Under the pieces are notes generated by a model, which was not told the DNA's origin, made no database searches, and saw nothing but the letters and a program-made list of their open reading frames with translations. Shown here piece by piece: positions 18,661-25,967 of a stretch of 35,433 nt of DNA. Source of the stretch: Gemmatimonadota bacterium (GTDB lineage: Bacteria; Gemmatimonadota; Gemmatimonadetes; Gemmatimonadales; Gemmatimonadaceae). The stretch spans positions 1 to 35,433 of the forward strand of contig VGVM01000026.1 in the NCBI GenBank assembly GCA_016874035.1. Direction: 5' to 3'. Within the stretch, counting starts at the first letter, position 1; every line of letters begins with the position of its first letter. The position numbers were made by a program, and so were the translations under genes.

Positions 18661-20861
18661 GTTCGGCTTCCTGTTACCTGGGCGATGATCGTGCGAACGC
18701 GTGCGTCGTCCCGGATCCGGTCGAACACGGAACGTACGGCAAGCATGCCGAGGTTGGCGTCCTTCTGCAAAACCGCGCGGTCGAGTTCTGCGTGCGCCTG
18801 TTGGAGTTCGCCAAGCGCGACGAGTATCTGGGCCATGAGCACTGGCGACACGTAATGGGTGCGCGACCGCTCGCGCAACCAGGCGAGTTGTTCGAGGCTG
18901 CCCTCGCGATCTCCCCGTCCCGCGAGCGCCCAGCCAAACGCGGACACGATTTCGGCGCTGTGCGGGAGCCGCGGCACCATGCGCTCGAGCGTTTCGGTAG
19001 CGTCGACCCAGCGACCCAGCGCGCACAAGGCGAGTCCTGAGAAGAACTCGGTCAGCAGGAAGTCGGGATGTTGTTCGCGCAGCCGCTGGAACTCGACGAT
19101 CGCCTGCTCGTGGTCACCTTCATATGAACGCAGCATGCCGCCGGTCGCCGCGATCACCGGCGACAACGGATCCAGTTCACGGGCGCGGGCGATCTGGGCG
19201 CGCGCCTCCGCGAAGCGCCGCTGCGGCCCGAGCAGGTGAATGGCGTACCACTGATGGGCCGTCGCGTACGCGGACTCGGCGCTGATCGCGGCCCGGTAGT
19301 CGGCTTCGGCGCCTGCGTGATCGTGTGCATACAGCGCGCGCGCGGATCCGCGAGCGGCGAGGGCGCCCGCATGCGTCGGTTCGAGTTGCAGCGCGCGGTC
19401 CGCGGCGGCGATTGCCCGCGGCATGGCCTCTTCGGGTGACACGACGCCGTAGACCGCGAGCGTGACGCAGGTTTCCGCGATCGCCGCGTGGCTGGGCGCA
19501 AAGTTGGGGTCGAGCTCGACTGCCTTCTCGAGGTGTGTCAGTGCCGTCGAGAGCGCCGGCCCCACCCGCATGTTCCAGTGGAATCGCCCCTTCAGGTACT
19601 CCTCGTACGCGGCGATGCTGGTCGGCGATGCCGGCACCGCGCGGACGGTCGCGACGGGCGTCTGTATCGGCGTGAACACCGAATCCTGCAACGTGTGGAC
19701 AATCGCGCCGGCGATCTCATCCTGGACGTCGAAGACATCCGCCATCTGCCGGTCGTAGCGATCAGACCAGACGGAGAACCCGGAGTCCACGTCGGTCAAG
19801 TCGGCCGTGATCCGCAGTCGCGCACCGGCTCGGCGAACGCTGCCGGTCAACAGCGACTTTACACCGAGTGCATTGCCCACCGCCCGCAAGTCGTCGTGCT
19901 TGTTCTTGAAGGAAAACGCGGACGCACGGGCAACGACCCGCAGGTTCGGCAGGCGTCCGAGCTTGTGCATCAACTCCTCGGCGAGGCCGTCGGCCAGGAA
20001 CTCGTCATCCGCCGAGCCACCGGAGTTCGTGAACGGCAGCACCGCGATCGAGCGTCCGCTGGTCACGCTGCGGGCGCGCGACGGCGGCGCCGACGCAGCC
20101 GGGAGCTGCGCCGCGAGCAGCGCGTCGGCAAACTCGGACACCGCGGCGAACCGCTCTTCCGGCGTGCGCGCCAACGCCCTGGTGACGGCCTGGGTCACAT
20201 GCACGGGCGGCGCTGGAACCGCCGTGGAAAACGGGCGCAACGTGCCGCGCGCCTTCTCGGCGAGCAGCTGCAGGGTGTTCGTGCCGTGGAACGGCGGCGT
20301 GCCCTCGACCATCTCGTAGAACACGCAGGCGAGGCTGTAGAGATCGCTCCGGCCATCCACGCTCGCTTCGCCGAATGCCTGCTCGGGGCTCATGTATGCC
20401 GGCGTGCCCAGTCCTGCGCCGTCTTGCGTGAGGCGCTCCGACCCCGGCGCTTCCTTGACCTTCGCGATCCCGAAGTCCGCGACCATCGCGTGATTCCGGT
20501 AGAGGAGGATGTTCTCCGGCTTGATGTCGCGGTGCACGACGCCCATGCTGTGCGCGTAGCTCAGCGCCTCAGCCACCTCGAGCGTGAGGCGGGTCGCGTC
20601 GGTCATGGACAGCCGGCGGTCTCGTTCGAGGCGATGCCGCAGCGACTCGCCGTCCACGAAAGGCATCACGCAGTAGAGTTCGCTGCCGGCCTTGCCCGAG
20701 TCGTAGATCGGCAGGATATGTGGATGCTGGAGCCGCGCCGCCGTGGCGATCTCTCGCGTAAACCGCTCCTCGCCCACCATCTCGCTGAACCCTGAACGCA
20801 GGACCTTGATTGCGACCTGGCGGCTATGCCGGAGATCCTCGGCGACATACACAACGGCCAT
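18657..20861 (-). CDS. Ser/Thr protein kinase with TolB-like and TPR regions
   Basis: From the first canonical start, ATG at 20861, this is a 734-residue protein. Kinase motifs are VAIK (K19), HRDIKPEN (D112, N117), DFG (129-131), GTPAYMSPEQ and DLYSLACVFYEM. After a Pro/Ala-rich linker comes a TolB/FlgO-like domain (SIAVLPFTNSGGSADDEFLADGLAEEL) and then several TPR-like repeats to the end. No membrane helix is seen, so it is probably cytosolic. The glycine-rich loop (GRAGAGG) and the preceding LAARYRIV strand are encoded upstream of the ATG. The frame stays open there for about 45 codons with no ATG, GTG or TTG; the ATC at 20957, with AAGG 5 nt before it, or the CTG at 20906 are the possible starts. 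Coupled downstream to a membrane protein. Confidence 0.88.
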   Translation of the reverse strand: MAVVYVAEDLRHSRQVAIKVLRSGFSEMVGEERFTREIATAARLQHPHILPIYDSGKAGSELYCVMPFVDGESLRHRLERDRRLSMTDATRLTLEVAEALSYAHSMGVVHRDIKPENILLYRNHAMVADFGIAKVKEAPGSERLTQDGAGLGTPAYMSPEQAFGEASVDGRSDLYSLACVFYEMVEGTPPFHGTNTLQLLAEKARGTLRPFSTAVPAPPVHVTQAVTRALARTPEERFAAVSEFADALLAAQLPAASAPPSRARSVTSGRSIAVLPFTNSGGSADDEFLADGLAEELMHKLGRLPNLRVVARASAFSFKNKHDDLRAVGNALGVKSLLTGSVRRAGARLRITADLTDVDSGFSVWSDRYDRQMADVFDVQDEIAGAIVHTLQDSVFTPIQTPVATVRAVPASPTSIAAYEEYLKGRFHWNMRVGPALSTALTHLEKAVELDPNFAPSHAAIAETCVTLAVYGVVSPEEAMPRAIAAADRALQLEPTHAGALAARGSARALYAHDHAGAEADYRAAISAESAYATAHQWYAIHLLGPQRRFAEARAQIARARELDPLSPVIAATGGMLRSYEGDHEQAIVEFQRLREQHPDFLLTEFFSGLALCALGRWVDATETLERMVPRLPHSAEIVSAFGWALAGRGDREGSLEQLAWLRERSRTHYVSPVLMAQILVALGELQQAHAELDRAVLQKDANLGMLAVRSVFDRIRDDARVRTIIAQVTGSRT

Positions 20862-20978
20862 GCCCCCCGCGCCTGCCCGGCCGACAATACGATATCGAGC
20901 CGCCAGCTCAGCGCTGAGGCGGCCGGGATCGTGGCCGGACGAGTCAGTCGTAGTGATGCGAGCCTTGCGAGGAGCGGT

Positions 20979-22142
20979 TCACGAGTGGGCGAAAAGTAGA
21001 GCGCACTCGGCAAGCAGACGCGAGCCAACTGCCAGCGCGCCCTCATCGGGCGCGAACCGTGGCGTGTGGACGTCGGTCACGTCGCCTCCTGGCCCGCGCA
21101 CGCCGATCCGTATGAAGCAGCCGGACATGCGCTCGAGGTAGCAGGCAAAGTCCTCGCCCGCCATGTTCGTCGAGCCAAGCGGAACGACGTTTGGTTCGCC
21201 TACAACCTTCGCCGCGGCCCGCGCGGCAATGGCGGCCGCGTCCGGCGAGTTGACCAGCGGCGGCGTGCCCGGCGTTACGACAATCTCGACGGTGAGCCCA
21301 TGCGCGGCCGCGACACCCTGGGCAACACGCCGGACGCCTTCATGCAACACCGTTCGCGACGCGACTGTCGTCGCGCGAATGGTCCCCAGCAGTTCCGCGA
21401 CCTCGGGAATCACGTTCGGGGCGTTGCCGGCGTGCACGGCGCCAACAGTCACGACGCCCGGCAATCCCGGATCGAGCGATCGCGACACCAAGGTCTGGAG
21501 CGATGAGATCAGCGCCGCCGCGCCCACGATCGGGTCAATCGCACGATGGGGTCGGGCGCCGTGGCCACCGCGACCGGTCAATCGCACCCGGAACGTGTCT
21601 GCCGACGCAGCGAGCGGCCCCGGCTGCGCCACGACCTGGCCGACATCGAAGCGGGGGTCCACGTGCGCGCCGAAGATCATCCGGGCGCCGTCGAGAGCTC
21701 CTGACTCGAGGATCGCCCGCGCGCCCTCGCCAACTTCTTCGGCCGGTTGCAGGACGACCAGCACATCGCCGCCGGCAGGCGTACGCGCCAGGAGGCGCGC
21801 CGCACCGACCGTCCACGCCGCGTGCATATCATGCCCGCAGGCGTGCATCACTCCGTCATTTACCGAGGCGCAGGCGAGCCCGGTCGCTTCCGTGATTGGC
21901 AGCGCGTCAATGTCGCCGCGCAACGCAACACACGGAGCGCCCGGCGTCGTGCCCGGAATCCGGGCGACCAAACCAGTTCGTGCGACGCGCCGGACGTCGC
22001 TCACGCCGCTCTCACGCAGCGCGCGCTCCAGGCGCTCCTGCGTGCGCCCCTCCTGCCAGGACAACTCAGGGTGCTGGTGGAGATCGCGGCGAAGCGCGAC
22101 GAGGAACTCCACATCCGCCGGCGTCAACGCGGCCTTGCTCAC
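20979..22142 (-). CDS. M20D-family amidohydrolase (N-acyl-L-amino-acid hydrolase-like)
   Basis: This 387-residue metal-dependent hydrolase belongs to the hippuricase/IAA-amino-acid hydrolase group. Motifs in order are DLHQHPELSWQE, ALRGDIDALPI, the metal-binding HACGHDMHAA (100-109), LQPAEEVGEGA (catalytic Glu near 135), RLTGRGGHGARPH in the lid domain, and STNMAGEDFACYLE. It would cleave N-acyl (for example N-succinyl) amino acids to the free amino acid. The GTG start overlaps the stop of the MenC-like racemase (GTGA, 22139-22142). The context fits the deacylating last step of a D- to L-amino-acid conversion route; substrate and stereochemistry are inferred. Confidence 0.9.
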   Translation of the reverse strand: MSKAALTPADVEFLVALRRDLHQHPELSWQEGRTQERLERALRESGVSDVRRVARTGLVARIPGTTPGAPCVALRGDIDALPITEATGLACASVNDGVMHACGHDMHAAWTVGAARLLARTPAGGDVLVVLQPAEEVGEGARAILESGALDGARMIFGAHVDPRFDVGQVVAQPGPLAASADTFRVRLTGRGGHGARPHRAIDPIVGAAALISSLQTLVSRSLDPGLPGVVTVGAVHAGNAPNVIPEVAELLGTIRATTVASRTVLHEGVRRVAQGVAAAHGLTVEIVVTPGTPPLVNSPDAAAIAARAAAKVVGEPNVVPLGSTNMAGEDFACYLERMSGCFIRIGVRGPGGDVTDVHTPRFAPDEGALAVGSRLLAECALLFAHS

Positions 22143-23260
22143 GACAACACCTCACGACGCACGGTCAGCGCCTCGATTCGTTCGGCATCCACGTCCACGC
22201 CAATGCCCGGACGATCGACCGGCACCCTCACGAGTCCGCTCTCCATCGTCCATTCGGGACTCACGATATCGCGCGCCCAGTAGCGCGCGCTCGGGCTCAC
22301 GTCGCCGGGAATCGAGAAGTTTGGGAGCGATGCCAGCGCGACGTTGTACGCGCGGCCCACGCCACTCTCGAACATGCCCCCGCACCAGACCGGTATTCCC
22401 GAATCGCGGCAGAAGTCGTGAATGGCGATCGAACTGGTGAATCCGCCCACGCGGCCCGGCTTGATGTTGACGATCCGGCCCGCGCCGAGCGCGACCATGT
22501 CCTGGGCGCGGTCGAGCGACGTGATGGATTCGTCGAGGCAGACGGGCGTGCGGAGGCGCCGCTGAAGCTGTGCGTGCCGCACGAGGTCATCCCACGCGAG
22601 CGGCTGCTCGATCATGATCAGGTCGAGTTCGTCGAAGCCGGCCAGGTGGTCCGCGTCGTCGAGCGTATAGGCGTTGTTCGCGTCGGCCATCAGGTGCGCG
22701 CTTGGGCCGAGGGCGTCGCGAACCGCGCGCACCCACTCAACGTCATGACCCGGCTCGATCTTGATCTTGATCTTGCGGTAACCCTCGGCGTGTGCGGCGC
22801 GGGCCTTCTCGATCAGTCGCTCAGCCGACGCCTGGATGCCCAGCGAGATGCCGACATCAATCGCCTTGCGCGAACCACCGATGAACCGAGACAGTGACTG
22901 TCCGGCAAGCGTCGCGGCGAGACCCCACACCCCCATTTCGACGCCCGCCTTCGCCATGTTGTGGCCGCGGAAATCGCGCTCGAGTTCCTGATGCACGGCG
23001 CCCGGATGGTCGATCGCCTGCCGGATGACTCGAGGCGCCACCCACTGGGTGATCGCCACCCATGCGGTATCAATGGTTTCGGGCGAGTAGTTCGGCGCCT
23101 CGCCGGCCACACATTCGCCCCACACGGACGCGCCCGACGCATCATGCAGCTCGAGCAAGAGGATCCGTCGCTCGCGGATCTCGCCCGAGGAAATCCGGAA
23201 CGGTTCCTTGAGCTCGAGACGAATCTCCCGGAGCGTGATTCGTTCAACCCGAATGGTCAT
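22139..23260 (-). CDS. N-succinylamino-acid racemase / o-succinylbenzoate synthase-like enolase
   Basis: A 373-residue enolase-superfamily enzyme. The catalytic lysine cluster is KIKIKIEPG (K165/K167) with the opposing NIKPGRVGG (K268). The metal ligands are D193 (ADANNAY), E218 (IEQP) and D243 (CLDESI), and WCGGMFESGVGRA follows near residue 292. This is the MenC2/NSAAR branch, whose members racemise N-succinylamino acids and sometimes also make o-succinylbenzoate. No other menaquinone genes are present. The neighbours are a COG3375-like GNAT (ATGA overlap, 23257-23260) and an M20D amidohydrolase (GTGA overlap). That setting favours amino-acid racemisation over menaquinone synthesis, though promiscuity cannot be excluded. 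Confidence 0.9.
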   Translation of the reverse strand: MTIRVERITLREIRLELKEPFRISSGEIRERRILLLELHDASGASVWGECVAGEAPNYSPETIDTAWVAITQWVAPRVIRQAIDHPGAVHQELERDFRGHNMAKAGVEMGVWGLAATLAGQSLSRFIGGSRKAIDVGISLGIQASAERLIEKARAAHAEGYRKIKIKIEPGHDVEWVRAVRDALGPSAHLMADANNAYTLDDADHLAGFDELDLIMIEQPLAWDDLVRHAQLQRRLRTPVCLDESITSLDRAQDMVALGAGRIVNIKPGRVGGFTSSIAIHDFCRDSGIPVWCGGMFESGVGRAYNVALASLPNFSIPGDVSPSARYWARDIVSPEWTMESGLVRVPVDRPGIGVDVDAERIEALTVRREVLS

Positions 23261-24084
23261 GGTCTCGTCATGAGGTAGGTCGCGTCCGAACCGGCGTCGG
23301 CGCCGGGGATGAAGGCGCTCACCCGGTAGCCCGCGCCGAGGTAATGCTGGAACGCGCGGCGCGCCGACAACCGCCAGTGGCGCGCACGCGTGATGTCGCC
23401 CGCGAGCAGCGCGGCGTAGTCATATGGTATTCGCACCGCGACGGCGATTGCCTTGGGAAGCTCGCCGCCGTCGCGCACCGAAAGCGCGGCATCGTCCGGC
23501 GCAGCGGCTACCACCGGTACGTCGCGAAGCAATGCCGCGTCGGCCGGCATCGGCCGCGGCTCCTGTTGCACCGGCCAGAGCGCCACGAACCGGTCCGTCC
23601 CCAACGACCCGTGCACCGGACTGTTCGTGGCCGTGCCGTACATGTCGGCGACGAACTCGTCCACCGTCGCGCCCAGGACGTTCAGGTTGAGGTGCGCATT
23701 GCGCGCAACAAATGGGTCGAAGGTCCAATACATGTGCACGATGCCCAGGGTGCGGCAGCGATCACGCTGGTATCGCTTCATGGCTTCACCGAGCCGGCGT
23801 CCCTGCGCTTCCGGGCGAACCGTGAGAATGTCGGACCAGTGCACACGCAGCCCATCGCGGAGGCCGGTCAATCCGAAGAGGAACCCCACCATTCGGCCAC
23901 TGGGCGCGAACGCACCAGCGGCGACACCCCCGGTCTTTTCCGCGATGAGCAGGATGGCAGCGGGGACCTTCTCGCTGAACCCGGCACCCCACGTTTCCTC
24001 CTGCAGGCGCACGGCCTCAGCGCGCTCCTCGTGGGTTTCGAGGGCGCGGATGACGGTGCCGTCGCTCAAGGTTACGTTCTGCAT
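23257..24084 (-). CDS. GNAT acyltransferase (COG3375-like), probable amino-acid N-acyltransferase
   Basis: This 275-residue protein has a GNAT core in its N-terminal half: VHWSDILTVRPEAQGRRLGEAMKRYQRDRC, with an RxxGxG-like acyl-CoA loop (QGRRLG), then IVHMYWTFDPFVARNAHLNLNVLGATV. This segment and the DMYGTATNSPVHGSLGTDRF stretch are typical of the COG3375 'predicted acetyltransferase' group, which often sits beside MenC-like racemases. In Geobacillus such a protein succinylates D-amino acids. The C-terminal ~90 residues are a less conserved alpha/beta extension. It is the first gene of the operon and its ATG is 59 bp from the divergent amidohydrolase start. Donor and acceptor are inferred from context. 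Confidence 0.85.
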   Translation of the reverse strand: MQNVTLSDGTVIRALETHEERAEAVRLQEETWGAGFSEKVPAAILLIAEKTGGVAAGAFAPSGRMVGFLFGLTGLRDGLRVHWSDILTVRPEAQGRRLGEAMKRYQRDRCRTLGIVHMYWTFDPFVARNAHLNLNVLGATVDEFVADMYGTATNSPVHGSLGTDRFVALWPVQQEPRPMPADAALLRDVPVVAAAPDDAALSVRDGGELPKAIAVAVRIPYDYAALLAGDITRARHWRLSARRAFQHYLGAGYRVSAFIPGADAGSDATYLMTRP

Positions 24085-24117
24085 GCGTGGGAGCAGGTGA
24101 GAAGGAATGATGCCAGA

Positions 24118-24133
24118 GCGGAGCGAATTCCGC
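24118..24133. promoter_or_regulatory. Inverted repeat in the 59-bp divergent promoter
   Basis: GCGGA and TCCGC are separated by 6 bp, between the divergent GNAT-operon start and the lipoprotein amidohydrolase start. The spacer is so short that the two promoters must overlap. A single operator here could control both. The arms are short, so chance is possible in GC-rich DNA. Confidence 0.3.
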
Positions 24134-24143
24134 AGGGGGACCG

Positions 24144-25967
24144 ATGATGCGTACGCTGTTCATGCAATTGGCGATCGGGGTCGTCGTGGTCGGCTGCCAG
24201 AGTACCGGCGGAACCGCGGTGCCAGCGCCTGCCCCCGCGCCGGAAAGGGCGGCGCGGCCCGTGGCTGCCGCGCCCGCCGCGCCCGCCGCGCGCGCAGCGA
24301 ATCCAGCGATGCGTGGCGAGTCCACCCCCGACGGCGGCCCCTTCGACGTCGTGATCACCAACGGGCGGATCGTGGATGGCACCGGCGGTGCCTGGTACTG
24401 GGGCGACCTGGCGATGCGCGGCGACCGGATCGTCCGGATCGCGCGCCGCGGGGCACTCGCGCGGTCCACGGCGACGCGTCGCATCGATGCCCAAGGCCAG
24501 ATCATCGCCCCGGGCTTCATTGATATCCAGTCGCACTCGACTGCGAACTACATGAGTGGTGACGGGCGCGCCCTGAGCATGACGGTGCAGGGCGTGACCA
24601 CGTCCATCATGGGCGAGGGTTCCACGCCGGCGCCCGTCAGCCAGGCGCAGGTGAACGCCGCCGCGACGCCGGAAGCGCGTGCCCAGCTCACGAGATTCTC
24701 CGGGCCGTTGGCGTTCGGGAACTGGATGGACTACCTGATGGAACGCGGCGTGACGCAGAACGTCGGGTCGTTCGTCGGTGCGGGGTCAATCCGTGTGTAT
24801 GGCAAGGGTCTCGCGATGGGCGAGGCCAGCGGCGCCGACCTCGACTCCATGCGCACCGCGATGCGTCATGCGATGGAGCAGGGGGCGTTCGGCCTCGCGA
24901 GCGCGCTGATCTACCCGCCGAACACCTACGCGACACAGCGCGAGCTGACCGAAGTCGCGAAGGCCATGGCGCCCTACGGCGGCATCTATATCACGCACAT
25001 GCGCTCCGAGGCCGACCAGTTCCTCGAGGCGATGGACGAGGCGATCGCCATCGGACGCGATGCGGGCGTGCCGGTCGAGATCTATCACCTCAAAGCATCC
25101 GGGCCGCGCAACTGGCCGAAGATGCCGCTCGCGATCGCGAAGATTGACTCCGCGCGCGCCGCCGGGCTCGACGTGCAGGCGAACATGTACCTCTACATCG
25201 CCGGCGGGAACAGCTTCACGGCCTGCATCAACCCGAAGTTCGCCGAAGGCGGGAAGCTGCTCGAGAACCTGAGGAATCCCGCCCTCCGGCCACAAGTGAA
25301 GCGCGACCTGCTCGATGAAGACGCCGGATACGAGAACCTCTGCCTGATTGCCGGGCCGAACAACGTGATGGTCACCGGGTTCCGGAAGCCCGAGTATCGG
25401 CAATACGAGGGCAAGCGACTTGATGAAATCTCGCGCGCACTCGGCAAGGACTGGGCCGACGCGCTGATTGACCTCAACATCGAGGAGAACGGCCAGCTCG
25501 GCGAGATCCTCTTCCTGATGAGCGAGGACAACGTCAAGCTCCAGCTCAAGCAGCCGTGGATCAAGTTCGGCACCGACGCCGGCGGCATGGACCCCGCGAA
25601 TGCCCGCGGCATGACACATCCTCGCGCGTATGGCAACTTCCCGCGCCTGCTCGGCAAGTATGTGCGCGAGGAACAGGTGCTCACGCTGGAAGATGCCGTG
25701 CGAAAGGCGTCATCGGCCGTTGCGACGCGACTCGGGATCCACGATCGCGGCGTGCTGAAGGAAGGCTTGAAGGCCGACGTGATCGTGTTTGACGAGAAGA
25801 CGATCAAGGACCTGGCGACCTTTGAGGACCCGCACCGGCTCTCGGTCGGCGTGAAGCATGTGTTCGTGAACGGTGTCGCCGTGCTGAGCGAAGGCGCACA
25901 TACCGGCGCCAAGCCGGGACAGGTCGTGCGCGGCCCGGGGTGGTCAGGAGCACGAATCCAGCCGTGA
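24144..25967 (+). CDS. Lipoprotein amidohydrolase, N-acyl-D-amino-acid deacylase family
   Basis: This 607-residue protein begins with a lipoprotein signal (MRTLFMQLAIGVVVVGC, C18) and an Ala/Pro-rich linker to about residue 60. The amidohydrolase domain starts FDVVITNGRIVDGTGG. Metal-site elements are APGFIDIQSHST (H131), GIYITHMRSEAD, VEIYHLKASG and FGTDAGG near the end; GVLKEGLKADVIVFD closes the composite beta-sandwich. Characterised D-aminoacylases have H-x-H at the first site, whereas here the first His is Gln (Q129). This looks like a subfamily feature, and the true substrate may differ. A strong AGGGGGA precedes the ATG. The location would be periplasmic or on the outer membrane. The gene diverges from the racemase operon and its stop overlaps the PAP2 gene. 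Confidence 0.85.
   Translation: MMRTLFMQLAIGVVVVGCQSTGGTAVPAPAPAPERAARPVAAAPAAPAARAANPAMRGESTPDGGPFDVVITNGRIVDGTGGAWYWGDLAMRGDRIVRIARRGALARSTATRRIDAQGQIIAPGFIDIQSHSTANYMSGDGRALSMTVQGVTTSIMGEGSTPAPVSQAQVNAAATPEARAQLTRFSGPLAFGNWMDYLMERGVTQNVGSFVGAGSIRVYGKGLAMGEASGADLDSMRTAMRHAMEQGAFGLASALIYPPNTYATQRELTEVAKAMAPYGGIYITHMRSEADQFLEAMDEAIAIGRDAGVPVEIYHLKASGPRNWPKMPLAIAKIDSARAAGLDVQANMYLYIAGGNSFTACINPKFAEGGKLLENLRNPALRPQVKRDLLDEDAGYENLCLIAGPNNVMVTGFRKPEYRQYEGKRLDEISRALGKDWADALIDLNIEENGQLGEILFLMSEDNVKLQLKQPWIKFGTDAGGMDPANARGMTHPRAYGNFPRLLGKYVREEQVLTLEDAVRKASSAVATRLGIHDRGVLKEGLKADVIVFDEKTIKDLATFEDPHRLSVGVKHVFVNGVAVLSEGAHTGAKPGQVVRGPGWSGARIQP

Noticed and set aside
19488-20795. Long plus-strand open frame (435 codons)
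   Set aside because: Antisense shadow of the kinase gene, whose motifs are unambiguous on the minus strand.
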